This document shows, one piece after another, positions 1-6,705 of a DNA stretch of 7,928 nucleotides. A model generated the notes under the pieces. The model worked only from the letters and a program-made list of their open reading frames with translations. It did not search any database and was not told where the DNA came from. Source of the DNA: an uncultured Eubacteriales bacterium (GTDB taxonomy: Bacteria; Bacillota; Clostridia; Monoglobales; Monoglobaceae); assembly GCA_958346135.1 (NCBI GenBank), contig CATVQN010000039.1:1-7928 (forward strand), given 5' to 3'. Within the stretch, counting starts at the first letter, position 1. The number at the start of each line of letters is the position of its first letter. The translations under genes were made by a program, and so were the position numbers.

Positions 1-276
1 GTTAATAATCACGTCAATCGTTCCGAATTTTTCCTTAGCAAACCGAATCATGGCCGCTGTCTCCTCGGTGTTGGAAACATCACTTAGAATAAACTCTGCC
101 TTTCCGCCAAGCTTTCGAATTTCGGCACAGACATTTTCTGCCATCTCTTTCTGCAGCGGGACGTCAATTCCGTTTACAACCACATTGGCGCCCTCCGCAC
201 CAAATTTTAATGCAATTTCACGGCCGATCCCCTGGGTACTTCCGGTTACCAGCACCGTCTTATTTTCAAATTCCAT
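1..276 (-). CDS. fabG: 3-oxoacyl-ACP reductase FabG, N-terminal part (runs off left edge)
   Basis: The first 92 residues of a short-chain dehydrogenase are present; the rest lies outside the window. The NADP(H)-binding glycine motif TGSTQGIG is at residues 11-18 after a short beta strand (KTVLVTG). An aspartate at residue 66 (SDVS) matches the conserved Asp that contacts the adenine ring in this family. The fragment ends at the first Asn of what should be the NNAG motif (IDVIIN). The catalytic Ser-Tyr-Lys residues are not visible. FabG reduces 3-oxoacyl-ACP to 3-hydroxyacyl-ACP in the cytosolic fatty-acid cycle. The fold alone could be another SDR, but the position 13 bases after fabD makes FabG the natural call. 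The ATG at 276 follows AAGGAGG (285-291) by 8 bases, and that site overlaps the fabD stop codon, which suggests translational coupling. Confidence 0.93.
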   Translation of the reverse strand, partial: MEFENKTVLVTGSTQGIGREIALKFGAEGANVVVNGIDVPLQKEMAENVCAEIRKLGGKAEFILSDVSNTEETAAMIRFAKEKFGTIDVIIN

Positions 277-284
277 GACTTGTT

Positions 285-291
285 CCTCCTT
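285..291 (-). promoter_or_regulatory. fabG ribosome binding site overlapping the fabD stop
   Basis: AAGGAGG lies 8 bases before the fabG ATG, and its first two bases are part of the fabD TAA stop (290-292). Ribosomes ending on fabD are placed directly at the fabG start. Coupled translation is an inference from this overlap. Confidence 0.8.
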
Positions 292-1219
292 ACGCCAATG
301 CGGATTGCAATTCTTCAAAGGATTTCATATCCTCCACATGATAAACAGCCGCTTCTTTAGTAATTTTCTTTACAAACCCGCTCAGTGCCTTGCCGGGACC
401 GATTTCCACAAAAGTGTCCACCCCGTCTGCCAGCATCCGGCGCAGGCTCTTCTCAAATAATACGGAAGAAGATACCTGACGGATCAAAAGGTCTTTTATC
501 TCACTTTTATCCGCTACATAATCAGCAGTAACATTGGTAATCAGCGGCACCTTTAAATCAGACACCGTCACATTCTCCAGTTCCCTTGCCAGTTTTTCTC
601 CGGCACCCTTTAGCATACTGCAATGAAACGGTGCACTGACCGGAAGCAGCATGGCGCGTTTTGCACCGCGTTCCTTGGCAATTTCACAGGCGTACTCCAC
701 AGCCGCCTTCTCTCCGGCCACCGTAATCTGCCCCGGACAGTTAAAATTGGCAGGCTCTACAATTCCCTTTTCTGAGGCAGTTTTACAAATGTCATAAACC
801 GTATCCGCATCCAGGGCCAAAATAGCTGCCATCGCGCCGACGCCCAACGGCACCTCCTCCTGCATATACTTTCCTCTTTTTTTAACCAGCCGTACGGCAT
901 CCTCAAACGCCATACTTCCGGCCGCCACATGGGCGCTATACTCACCCAGACTCAGTCCGGCCACTACGGCCGGACGGATTCCCAAAGTCTGTACCACCCT
1001 CCATGCCGCAACGGACATAGTTAAAATTGCAGGCTGGGTGTTCTCGGTAATCATTAAGGTTTCCGCATCACCATCAAAAACCATCGCCTTTATATCCATC
1101 TGTAATGCTTTAGAAGCAGTAGCAAAAACTTCATCCGCCACAGGAAAGTGCTCACAGAGTTCCTTTCCCATTCCAATGGTTTGCGCTCCCTGACCGGCGA
1201 ACAAAAACGCTGTTTTCAT
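290..1219 (-). CDS. fabD: Malonyl-CoA:ACP transacylase FabD
   Basis: FabD moves malonyl from malonyl-CoA to acyl carrier protein, supplying the extender for each round of cytosolic fatty-acid synthesis. From the chosen start the protein has 309 residues, the same as E. coli FabD. Visible motifs are GQGAQ at 9-13 (oxyanion Gln10), the nucleophile Ser90 in GLSLGEYSA, Arg115 in RGKYMQ (binds the malonyl carboxylate in the family) and catalytic His199 in APFHCSML. The frame stays open to a GTG at 1231 (GTG ATG ATA AGA ATG). I chose the ATG at 1219 because MKTAFLFAGQ matches the family N terminus and because the ribosome binding site AAGGAG (1231-1236) overlaps that GTG. The spacing to 1219 is 11 bases, slightly long. 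The gene follows fabK by 44 bases and precedes fabG by 13. Confidence 0.97.
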   Translation of the reverse strand: MKTAFLFAGQGAQTIGMGKELCEHFPVADEVFATASKALQMDIKAMVFDGDAETLMITENTQPAILTMSVAAWRVVQTLGIRPAVVAGLSLGEYSAHVAAGSMAFEDAVRLVKKRGKYMQEEVPLGVGAMAAILALDADTVYDICKTASEKGIVEPANFNCPGQITVAGEKAAVEYACEIAKERGAKRAMLLPVSAPFHCSMLKGAGEKLARELENVTVSDLKVPLITNVTADYVADKSEIKDLLIRQVSSSVLFEKSLRRMLADGVDTFVEIGPGKALSGFVKKITKEAAVYHVEDMKSFEELQSALA

Positions 1220-1230
1220 TCTTATCATCA

Positions 1231-1236
1231 CTCCTT
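1231..1236 (-). promoter_or_regulatory. fabD ribosome binding site (decides start)
   Basis: AAGGAG overlaps the upstream GTG candidate and lies only 2 bases before the ATG at 1228, too close for either. It leaves 11 bases to the ATG at 1219, which is therefore preferred. Confidence 0.65.
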
Positions 1237-1263
1237 CTCTTTTGCTGCGACTATCTAATATAC

Positions 1264-2169
1264 CTAAAAGGTAATACCCGCAAACAGATCCTTCACAATT
1301 TCCTCACAGGACTTAATATCATGTACCAAACCGGCACTCTGCCCCGCCATCACACTGCCCATCTGAACATCTCCGTCCACTACGGCACTGCGCAGGGCAC
1401 CGCCGCCAAGCTTATTAAAGGCCTCGGCATCGCCCTCTTTTTCAATCTTATCCATAGCACGGGTCAGCTTATTTTTTAGATTTCGCACCGGATGCCCGGT
1501 AAAGCGTCCCGTTACCACAGCATCACGATCCTTGGCCGCCACTACGGCTGCCTTGTAATTTTCATGTACGGTACATTCATCAGAACAAATAAAACGAGTA
1601 CCTACCTGAACGCCCTCAGCCCCCAAGGCAAGGCTCGCCGCAACGCCGCGTTTGTCAGCAATGCCGCCGGCTGCAATCACCGGAATATCCACAGCATCCG
1701 CCACCATCGGCACCAGTGTCATGGTGGTGAGTTCTCCAATATGCCCGCCAGACTCACAGCCCTCTGCCACTACAGCATCTGCACCACATTTTTGCATTCG
1801 CTGTGCAAGCGCAACGCTTGGGATGACCGGAATCACTACAGTCCCGACCTCCTTGAGTGCCGGAATATACTGGCCGGGATTTCCCGCTCCGGTGGTAATC
1901 ACTGCAAGCTTCTCTTCCAAGAGCATCTTCATCACATCCTCCGCATAGGGGGACAGCAACATAACATTAACACCAAAGGGTTTTCGGGTCAGCTCTCTCG
2001 CCTTATGAATTTGATCTCTTACATAATTAGCCGGTGCATTTCCGGCCGCAATCAGTCCAATTCCGCCGGCATTGGATACCGCCGCCGCCAGTTCGGCTGT
2101 AGCAACCCAAGCCATACCTCCCTGAATCAGCGGATATTCAATCTTAAGCAATTCACAAATACGATTCAT
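1264..2169 (-). CDS. fabK: Enoyl-ACP reductase II FabK (FMN-dependent)
   Basis: FabK reduces trans-2-enoyl-ACP to acyl-ACP, the last step of each elongation round. It uses FMN and NAD(P)H and is unrelated to the SDR-type FabI. The 301-residue protein is a nitronate monooxygenase/IMPDH-like TIM barrel. It shows QGGMAWVA near 16-23, NAGGIGLIAAGN at 33-44, EGCESGGHIG at 136-145 with His143 matching the catalytic His144 reported for pneumococcal FabK, the phosphate-binding AAGGIADKRG at 166-175, GVQVGTRF at 186-193, and the FabK-typical C-terminal GSVMAGQSAG at 271-280. These last features favour FabK over a plain nitronate monooxygenase, as does the fab context. The frame opens at an ATG at 2193 with no ribosome binding site. 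I chose the ATG at 2169, which has AAAGGA 10 bases ahead and gives the usual MNRICELL N terminus. The fabH stop is 36 bases upstream. Confidence 0.95.
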   Translation of the reverse strand: MNRICELLKIEYPLIQGGMAWVATAELAAAVSNAGGIGLIAAGNAPANYVRDQIHKARELTRKPFGVNVMLLSPYAEDVMKMLLEEKLAVITTGAGNPGQYIPALKEVGTVVIPVIPSVALAQRMQKCGADAVVAEGCESGGHIGELTTMTLVPMVADAVDIPVIAAGGIADKRGVAASLALGAEGVQVGTRFICSDECTVHENYKAAVVAAKDRDAVVTGRFTGHPVRNLKNKLTRAMDKIEKEGDAEAFNKLGGGALRSAVVDGDVQMGSVMAGQSAGLVHDIKSCEEIVKDLFAGITF

Positions 2170-2179
2170 TATTTTTTCG

Positions 2180-2185
2180 TCCTTT
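2180..2185 (-). promoter_or_regulatory. fabK ribosome binding site (decides start)
   Basis: AAAGGA is 10 bases before the ATG at 2169. It lies inside the eight-codon extension that the ATG at 2193 would add, so it supports the shorter start. Confidence 0.6.
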
Positions 2186-2205
2186 CCAAGCATAATGCCA
2201 TTTTT

Positions 2206-3192
2206 CTAAAGTTCAATCAGAATCGCGCCCCAGGTCAGGCCGCCGCCCATACTGACAATGGAAACCAGGTCTCCTTTTTGGACACGTCCCTCCTCTACCG
2301 CCTCACATAAGGCAATAGGCACACAGGCTGCGGACATATTTCCGTATTTTTCAATATTGGAAAAAACCTTTTCAGGGGGCAGTCCCAGCCGTTTTCTTGC
2401 ACCGTCAATAATCCTCCAGTTGGCCTGGTGCGGAACCAAAAGGCTGAGTTCCTCCAGACTTTTCTCGGCATTCTCAAGCACCCTGCGGGTTGCGGCATCC
2501 ATAACTCGCACCGCAAACTTAAACACAGCACTTCCGTCCATCCAAATCGTACGGGGATTTCCAAAGGGTCTTCTCTCTAAATCGTGTGCGTCACAGCGAA
2601 GTCCCGGAATGGTCAGGCAATCACCATTTGCGCCGTCAGAACCCAAGGTGCAGCTTAAAACTCCCGTTTCTTCCCCAGTTGCCTGCAGCACTGCCGCTCC
2701 CGCTCCGTCTCCGAACAGCACGCAGGTAGACCGGTCTTTATACTCTGTAATCTTCGAGAGGGTGTCACTACCCAACACCAAGATATTTCGGTACATTCCG
2801 TTTTCAATATACTGCGCCGCTGTCGTCATCGCAAAAATAAAGCCTGAGCAGGCCGCATTCACATCAAAGGCCGCTGCTCTGTCCGCACCGATTTTCTTCT
2901 GAACCAGGCAAGAAACCGAAGGGGTATACATATCCGGTGACACAGTGGAGGCAATAATCAAATCCAACTCCTGTGCCGTCATGTTAGCGTCCTTCAGCGC
3001 CGCCTCCGCAGCCTTTGCCGCAAGATCTGAAGCAAAGATATCCTCATCACTGATACGCCGTTCCTTAATTCCCACACGCTTGGTAATCCATTCGTCACTG
3101 GTATCCACCATCTTTTCAAGGTCAGCATTTGTCAAAACCTTTTCCGGCAGATATTTTCCTAATCCTACTATCTTGGCATGTAATTTACTCAT
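2206..3192 (-). CDS. fabH: 3-oxoacyl-ACP synthase III FabH
   Basis: FabH starts fatty-acid chains by condensing an acyl-CoA primer with malonyl-ACP, and its primer choice sets straight versus branched chains. The 328-residue protein has the full Cys-His-Asn set of the thiolase fold: Cys115 in DVNAACSGF, His255 in VPHQAN and Asn285 in KYGNMSAA. It also has the N-terminal TSDEWITKRVGIKERR stretch (31-46) and the GGGLTWGA ending (316-323). The residue after Asn285 is Met, where Thr is common. The primer preference cannot be read from the sequence. The start at 3192 has AAAGG (3201-3205) 8 bases upstream; the ATG at 3198 would leave only 2. The gene overlaps the plsX end by 8 bases, so its ribosome binding site lies in plsX. 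No acpP gene follows, although one does in the streptococcal fab cluster. Confidence 0.97.
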   Translation of the reverse strand: MSKLHAKIVGLGKYLPEKVLTNADLEKMVDTSDEWITKRVGIKERRISDEDIFASDLAAKAAEAALKDANMTAQELDLIIASTVSPDMYTPSVSCLVQKKIGADRAAAFDVNAACSGFIFAMTTAAQYIENGMYRNILVLGSDTLSKITEYKDRSTCVLFGDGAGAAVLQATGEETGVLSCTLGSDGANGDCLTIPGLRCDAHDLERRPFGNPRTIWMDGSAVFKFAVRVMDAATRRVLENAEKSLEELSLLVPHQANWRIIDGARKRLGLPPEKVFSNIEKYGNMSAACVPIALCEAVEEGRVQKGDLVSIVSMGGGLTWGAILIEL

Positions 3193-4204
3193 CTGCATCG
3201 CCTTTCCGGGTTTCTAGCCCATACTTCTGAATATTCTCCGCAATCGCATCCACCAGCCGCTTTTCCGTAAGCTGCTTGGCCTGGCGTATTGCATGATAAA
3301 AAGCCTTTCCGTTTGAGCTGCCGTGAGCCTTAATCACCGGCTTAGCAGCGCCTAGTATCGGCGCACCGCCGTATTCGGTATAGTCCATGGTCTTTTTAAA
3401 ATTCCTCAGACCATCTTTAACCATCACAGCAGCCAATTTCGTAAAAAAGCTCTTCAGAAAAATCTGTTTTACCATATCTGAGAAGGCCAGCCCCATGCCC
3501 TCCATAAACTTTAAAACTACATTCCCCGTAAACCCGTCGCAGACTACAACATCTGCGCCGCCTACGGGAATCTCCCGTCCTTCAATAAATCCCTCGTAAC
3601 AAAGAGGGAGTTCTTTTAAGAGCCGGTGCGTCTCTGCGATCAAAGGAGTCCCCTTTCCCTCCTCGGATCCGATATTGATCAGCTTCACCCGAGGCTTTTG
3701 GATTCCCATAATCTTTTCCATATAAATAGATCCCATAATGGCAAACTGCTTCAAAAACGCAGGCGTACACTCTGCATTTGCCCCGGCATCCACCATCAGA
3801 AAACACCCCTGATTGGTGGGCATAATCGGCGCAAGAGCAACCCGGCGTACAACGTGAATCCGCTTTACAAGCAATGTGGCACCGGAAATCAGAGCACCGG
3901 TGTTCCCGGCGCTGACCACCGCATCTCCCTCGCCGTCTTTCAGCATAGAGAGCGCCACTCGCATAGAGGAATCCCTTTTCTTGATGCCTTTCATAGGATC
4001 CTCTCCGCCGCCGATGACCTCAGCGGCATGGATGATTTGGATTTCATCTCCGCAGTAGCCGCACCGAGAAAGCTCTCTGCGGATTTCCTCTTCCCGTCCC
4101 ACCAGCGTTAGGGTAATATTCAGGTCTTTCACCGCTGCCACACAGCCCTCAACTACCGCTCCCGGCGCATCATCGCCGCCCATTGCATCAATAATTATAT
4201 TCAT
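3185..4204 (-). CDS. plsX: Phosphate acyltransferase PlsX
   Basis: PlsX is a peripheral membrane enzyme that converts acyl-ACP and inorganic phosphate to acyl-phosphate, the donor used by PlsY to acylate glycerol-3-phosphate. It links fatty-acid to phospholipid synthesis. The 339-residue length is normal. Visible family motifs are IDAMGGDDAPG at 5-15, VSAGNTGALISG at 97-108, LINIGSEEGKGT at 175-186, VCDGFTGNVVLK at 221-232, and GGAPILGAAKPVIKAHGSSN near 279-298. The ATG at 4204 has AAAGGA (4215-4220) 10 bases upstream. Here plsX follows pgsA after the longest gap between genes (62 bases), not rpmF or fapR as in many Firmicutes, and it overlaps fabH by 8 bases. This makes it the first gene of the lipid block and a plausible point of separate control. 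Confidence 0.97.
   Translation of the reverse strand: MNIIIDAMGGDDAPGAVVEGCVAAVKDLNITLTLVGREEEIRRELSRCGYCGDEIQIIHAAEVIGGGEDPMKGIKKRDSSMRVALSMLKDGEGDAVVSAGNTGALISGATLLVKRIHVVRRVALAPIMPTNQGCFLMVDAGANAECTPAFLKQFAIMGSIYMEKIMGIQKPRVKLINIGSEEGKGTPLIAETHRLLKELPLCYEGFIEGREIPVGGADVVVCDGFTGNVVLKFMEGMGLAFSDMVKQIFLKSFFTKLAAVMVKDGLRNFKKTMDYTEYGGAPILGAAKPVIKAHGSSNGKAFYHAIRQAKQLTEKRLVDAIAENIQKYGLETRKGDADE
3201..3205 (-). promoter_or_regulatory. fabH ribosome binding site inside plsX (decides start)
   Basis: AAAGG, within GGAAAGG, is 8 bases before the ATG at 3192 and only 2 before the ATG at 3198, favouring the former. It lies within the last plsX codons, consistent with translational coupling. Confidence 0.6.
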
Positions 4205-4238
4205 AAAACGTCATTCCTTTTTACTCCACTGTGTGGAA

Positions 4239-4254
4239 ATATGATACATCAAAT
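4239..4254 (-). promoter_or_regulatory. Candidate operator: imperfect palindrome upstream of plsX
   Basis: On the coding strand the site reads ATTTGATGTATCATAT. Six of the eight base pairs across its centre are complementary; the two mismatches are the central pair and one near the edge. It lies 35 bases before plsX, in the only sizeable gap of the cluster. The half-sites TTTGAT/ATCAtA resemble the TTTGAT...ATCAAA box bound by the MarR-type fatty-acid repressor FabT of streptococci, but with one extra central base. No regulator gene is in the window, so function is inferred only from position and symmetry. Confidence 0.3.
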
Positions 4255-4266
4255 CCCTTTTATCCG

Positions 4267-4830
4267 TTACCGGAACGTAATCAGACTACGGTTCTTCCAG
4301 ATATAGTCAAAGCCGGAATAAACCGTCAGCAAAACAGCAGCGATAGCCAAAACCAAAACGATACCGTCGCAAATTCCGGCCGCAGCCAGGACATAAGTTT
4401 TGACAATCTCAAAGACCATCACGGCAGTAACCAGAATGAACTGGGAAACCGTTTTGGCCTTTCCCCACATACTGGCGGCAATCACCCGGTTTTCACCCAT
4501 AGCAATCATCCGGATTCCCGTGACAATCAGCTCCCTCGCCAGAATTACCATCACAACCCCCGGCGTGATATAGGGAATTCCCTTTGCCACAAAACAGATC
4601 AGTGCCGACATAATCAGCATCTTATCCGCCAGCGGATCCATCAGCTTTCCAAAGGTGGTAATCTGTCCGTTCTTTCTGGCGAGCTTTCCGTCTAAATGAT
4701 CCGTCAGTGTAGCCAGAAGAAACACCGCAATTGCCATATAAAGCCCAGGCAAGCCGCAGCACAAATAAAAAATCATATATACAGGAATCAAAATCACACG
4801 CAAAAGCGTAAGTTTATTGGGTGTATTCAT
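4267..4830 (-). CDS. pgsA: CDP-diacylglycerol--glycerol-3-phosphate 3-phosphatidyltransferase PgsA
   Basis: PgsA is an integral membrane enzyme that makes phosphatidylglycerophosphate from CDP-diacylglycerol and glycerol-3-phosphate, the committed step to phosphatidylglycerol and cardiolipin. The 187-residue protein carries the complete CDP-alcohol phosphotransferase signature D-x2-D-G-x2-A-R-x8-G-x3-D-x3-D, with Asp44, Asp47, Gly48, Ala51, Arg52, Gly61, Asp65 and Asp69. Several hydrophobic segments are visible, near 9-25, 28-43, 71-84, 88-107, 129-150 and 153-171, as expected of the family. The N-terminal NKLTLLRVILIPVY stretch is typical of PgsA rather than of phosphatidylserine or cardiolipin synthases of the same superfamily. 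The ATG at 4830 has GGGAGG (4837-4842) 6 bases upstream. It follows rimO by 21 bases, a common rimO-pgsA pairing. Confidence 0.95.
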   Translation of the reverse strand: MNTPNKLTLLRVILIPVYMIFYLCCGLPGLYMAIAVFLLATLTDHLDGKLARKNGQITTFGKLMDPLADKMLIMSALICFVAKGIPYITPGVVMVILARELIVTGIRMIAMGENRVIAASMWGKAKTVSQFILVTAVMVFEIVKTYVLAAAGICDGIVLVLAIAAVLLTVYSGFDYIWKNRSLITFR

Positions 4831-4851
4831 CGTATTCCTCCCGGAGCTCTT

Positions 4852-6183
4852 TTACTCCTTTACTGCTTTTCCAAACACGTCATATTCCAAAGCCTGCTCG
4901 ATATTCACGTCCACAAAAGTACCGTATTTCAACCGTTTTTGTAACTTGAAAAAGACCTTTCCATCAATTTCAATCGAATCGGCATAGGTTCTTCCATAAT
5001 AGCTTTTGATAATTTCATCCCGATCCTCTACCAGAACCCGAACCGTGGTTCCGATTCGGCTCTCATTCCATTTTTGAGAAATTTCAGACTGCACCAGCAT
5101 CAGCGCTTCCTGCCGCCGCAGCTTTTCCTCTTCTTCAATCTGGCCGTCCAAATCATAGGCGGGCGTATCCTCCTCCCGGGAATAGGCAAAGACACCCAGA
5201 CGCTCAAACCGCATCTCCTCTACAAAATTCTTAAGCTCTAAGAATTCCTCCTCCGTCTCACCGGGGAATCCCACGATCAAAGAAGTGCGAAGAACCGCAT
5301 CCGGAATTTCTTTTCTTATTTTAGAAACTAAAGCGCAAATCTGTGCCTTGCTGGTTCTTCTTCCCATCCGCTTTAAAATACGGTCATTGCAGTGCTGCAC
5401 CGGAATGTCAAAGTAATGACAAAGCTTTGGTTCTTCGGCAAAGACCCGAATCAGTTCATCCGTCACCAGCTCCGGATAGCAATAGTGTACCCGAACCCAC
5501 TCAATACCGGGAATTTTACACAGCTCCTTTAGCAGCATTCCCAAGCGATATTCGCCATATAGATCCTTTCCATACCGGGTGGTGTCCTGCGCAATGACAA
5601 TAAGCTCCTTGACACCATCCGCTGCAAGGCCTTTCGCCTCTTTTAGAATATCCTCCATCCTTCGGCTGCGATACCGTCCTCGAATAGAGGGAATAACACA
5701 ATAGGTGCAGTGATTATCACAGCCCTCGGCTATTTTCAGATAAGCTGTATAGGACGGTGTCGTGCGAAGCCTCGGCACGCTCTCACACAAAAGCGGATCC
5801 TCTCTGCAAAAGAGCTGCTGTGCCGGTGTTTTTGTAAGTCCCTTTAAAATTTCTACAATTTTATCGTATTCATTGGTGCCAACTACCGCATCGACCTCCG
5901 GGAGCTCCCGGAGAACCTGTTCTTTATACCGCTGTGCCATACATCCGGTCACAATTAGAAACCGGCATTTCCCGGATTTTTTATACTGCGCCAGCTCCAA
6001 AATACATTCAATAGACTCCATTTTTGCCGATTCAATAAAGGTACAGGTATTGACAATCAGGATATCGGCATCCGCCTCATTGTCAACGATTTCATACCCG
6101 GCCTGCTTCAGCATTCCCATCATCTGTTCACTGTCAATCAGATTTTTGGAACATCCTAAAGATACAAATGAAATTTTATCCAA
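4852..6183 (-). CDS. rimO: Ribosomal protein S12 methylthiotransferase RimO (TTG start)
   Basis: RimO is a radical-SAM enzyme that adds a methylthio group to a conserved aspartate of ribosomal protein S12 (Asp88 in E. coli). The 443-residue protein shows the N-terminal MTTase domain with cluster-binding Cys11 (SLGCSKN), Cys47 (NTCTF) and Cys81 (TGCMAQ). It then has the radical-SAM CxxxCxxC at Cys155, Cys159 and Cys162 (GCDNHCTYC) and a C-terminal TRAM domain from about 374. The segments FDIPVQHCNDRILKRMGR (258-275) and ERLGVFAYSREEDTPA (327-342) fit RimO rather than the tRNA enzyme MiaB. The start is TTG at 6181-6183: an in-frame TAG at 6196-6198 excludes anything upstream beyond it, and the next Met (residue 21) would drop Cys11. 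AGGAG is 9 bases ahead. It is 28 bases after recX and 21 before pgsA. Confidence 0.96.
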   Translation of the reverse strand: MDKISFVSLGCSKNLIDSEQMMGMLKQAGYEIVDNEADADILIVNTCTFIESAKMESIECILELAQYKKSGKCRFLIVTGCMAQRYKEQVLRELPEVDAVVGTNEYDKIVEILKGLTKTPAQQLFCREDPLLCESVPRLRTTPSYTAYLKIAEGCDNHCTYCVIPSIRGRYRSRRMEDILKEAKGLAADGVKELIVIAQDTTRYGKDLYGEYRLGMLLKELCKIPGIEWVRVHYCYPELVTDELIRVFAEEPKLCHYFDIPVQHCNDRILKRMGRRTSKAQICALVSKIRKEIPDAVLRTSLIVGFPGETEEEFLELKNFVEEMRFERLGVFAYSREEDTPAYDLDGQIEEEEKLRRQEALMLVQSEISQKWNESRIGTTVRVLVEDRDEIIKSYYGRTYADSIEIDGKVFFKLQKRLKYGTFVDVNIEQALEYDVFGKAVKE

Positions 6184-6192
6184 TCTTCCAAA

Positions 6193-6197
6193 CTCCT
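6193..6197 (-). promoter_or_regulatory. rimO ribosome binding site supporting a TTG start
   Basis: AGGAG sits 9 bases before the TTG at 6183 and overlaps the in-frame TAG at 6196-6198. No ATG or GTG lies between this site and the TTG in the reading frame. Confidence 0.7.
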
Positions 6198-6211
6198 AAT
6201 CTGCGTAATTC

Positions 6212-6685
6212 TTACTCATTCTCTTCATCAAAACAAAAGGTATAGTCATCCAGACACCGGTTAATCTCACGAAGAGAATATCCGCGGCGTGCCAGCCGTG
6301 CCTTGGCCTTTTCCAAATCCCTCCGGCTGTGAATCCCGGAAAACAATTGCCGCTGCTTAACATACTCCTTTATAGCCTCGCCCGTATCTGCCTCGCAGCT
6401 CTCCAGCGCTTCATCAATGATCTGTCCGGAAACGCCCTTTTGCAGCAACTCCTGCCGGATACGAAATGCGCCCTTGGCGCCGAGGCGAACCGCATCCTCA
6501 ACATACAACCGGGCAAACCGGCGATCATCCAAATACCCCGCCTGGATAAAGCTTTCCACCGTCATACTGGCAATTTCCTTTTCATACCCTTTTCGGCAAA
6601 GACGGTCATATAATTCCCGGCAGGTATACATCTTTCTGCCTAAAATGGCAGCCGCCGTATTCTGTGCCCTTTGCAGTGGTTCCAT
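6212..6685 (-). CDS. recX: RecA regulatory protein RecX
   Basis: RecX binds RecA filaments and modulates, mostly inhibits, their growth and activity. The 157-residue, charged, mainly helical protein has the family pattern of three-helix repeats: YTCRELYDRLCRKGY (20-34), GYLDDRRFARLYV (50-62) and GAFRIRQELLQKGV (72-85), then a weaker repeat ending LARRGYSLREINRCL (131-145). The length is near that of E. coli RecX (166) and well below the longer Bacillus form. The frame opens at a GTG at 6697, but this lies inside the likely ribosome binding site AGGTGG (6694-6699). I chose the ATG at 6685, 8 bases after it. That site departs from AGGAGG by one base, so recX may be translated less strongly than recA. 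It starts 20 bases after the recA stop, with no terminator visible between them. Confidence 0.92.
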   Translation of the reverse strand: MEPLQRAQNTAAAILGRKMYTCRELYDRLCRKGYEKEIASMTVESFIQAGYLDDRRFARLYVEDAVRLGAKGAFRIRQELLQKGVSGQIIDEALESCEADTGEAIKEYVKQRQLFSGIHSRRDLEKAKARLARRGYSLREINRCLDDYTFCFDEENE

Positions 6686-6693
6686 CCGCAACA

Positions 6694-6699
6694 CCACCT
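6694..6699 (-). promoter_or_regulatory. recX ribosome binding site, one base off consensus
   Basis: AGGTGG lies 8 bases before the ATG at 6685 and includes part of the GTG candidate at 6697, which argues against that longer start. Confidence 0.55.
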
Positions 6700-6705
6700 A
6701 TACTT

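Noticed and set aside
50..460. Plus-strand open frame of 136 codons across the fabG-fabD junction
   Set aside because: It is antisense to both genes and spans their ribosome binding site; there is no supporting motif.
1492..2310. Long open frame of 272 codons on the plus strand opposite fabK and the fabH end
   Set aside because: It lies antisense to two well-supported genes, has no good ribosome binding site, and its translation (His-, Asn- and Ser-rich, no domain pattern) looks like a shadow of the fabK codon structure.
3626..4111. Open frame of 161 codons on the plus strand opposite plsX
   Set aside because: It is wholly antisense to plsX, with no recognisable motif or ribosome binding site and an unnatural composition.
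4225..4237. Inverted repeat TCCAC-ACA-GTGGA before plsX as a terminator
   Set aside because: The stem is only 5 bp and no T-run follows; it sits just ahead of the plsX ribosome binding site, so it is not an intrinsic terminator.
4205..4266. A sigma-A promoter in the pgsA-plsX gap
   Set aside because: TATCAT and CATATT could serve as -10 boxes, but neither has a recognisable -35 at 16-18 bases, so I did not list a promoter.
4231..4695. Plus-strand open frame of 154 codons opposite pgsA
   Set aside because: The translation is dominated by Asn, Gln and His, as expected from reading the reverse of a hydrophobic membrane protein gene; there is no family resemblance.
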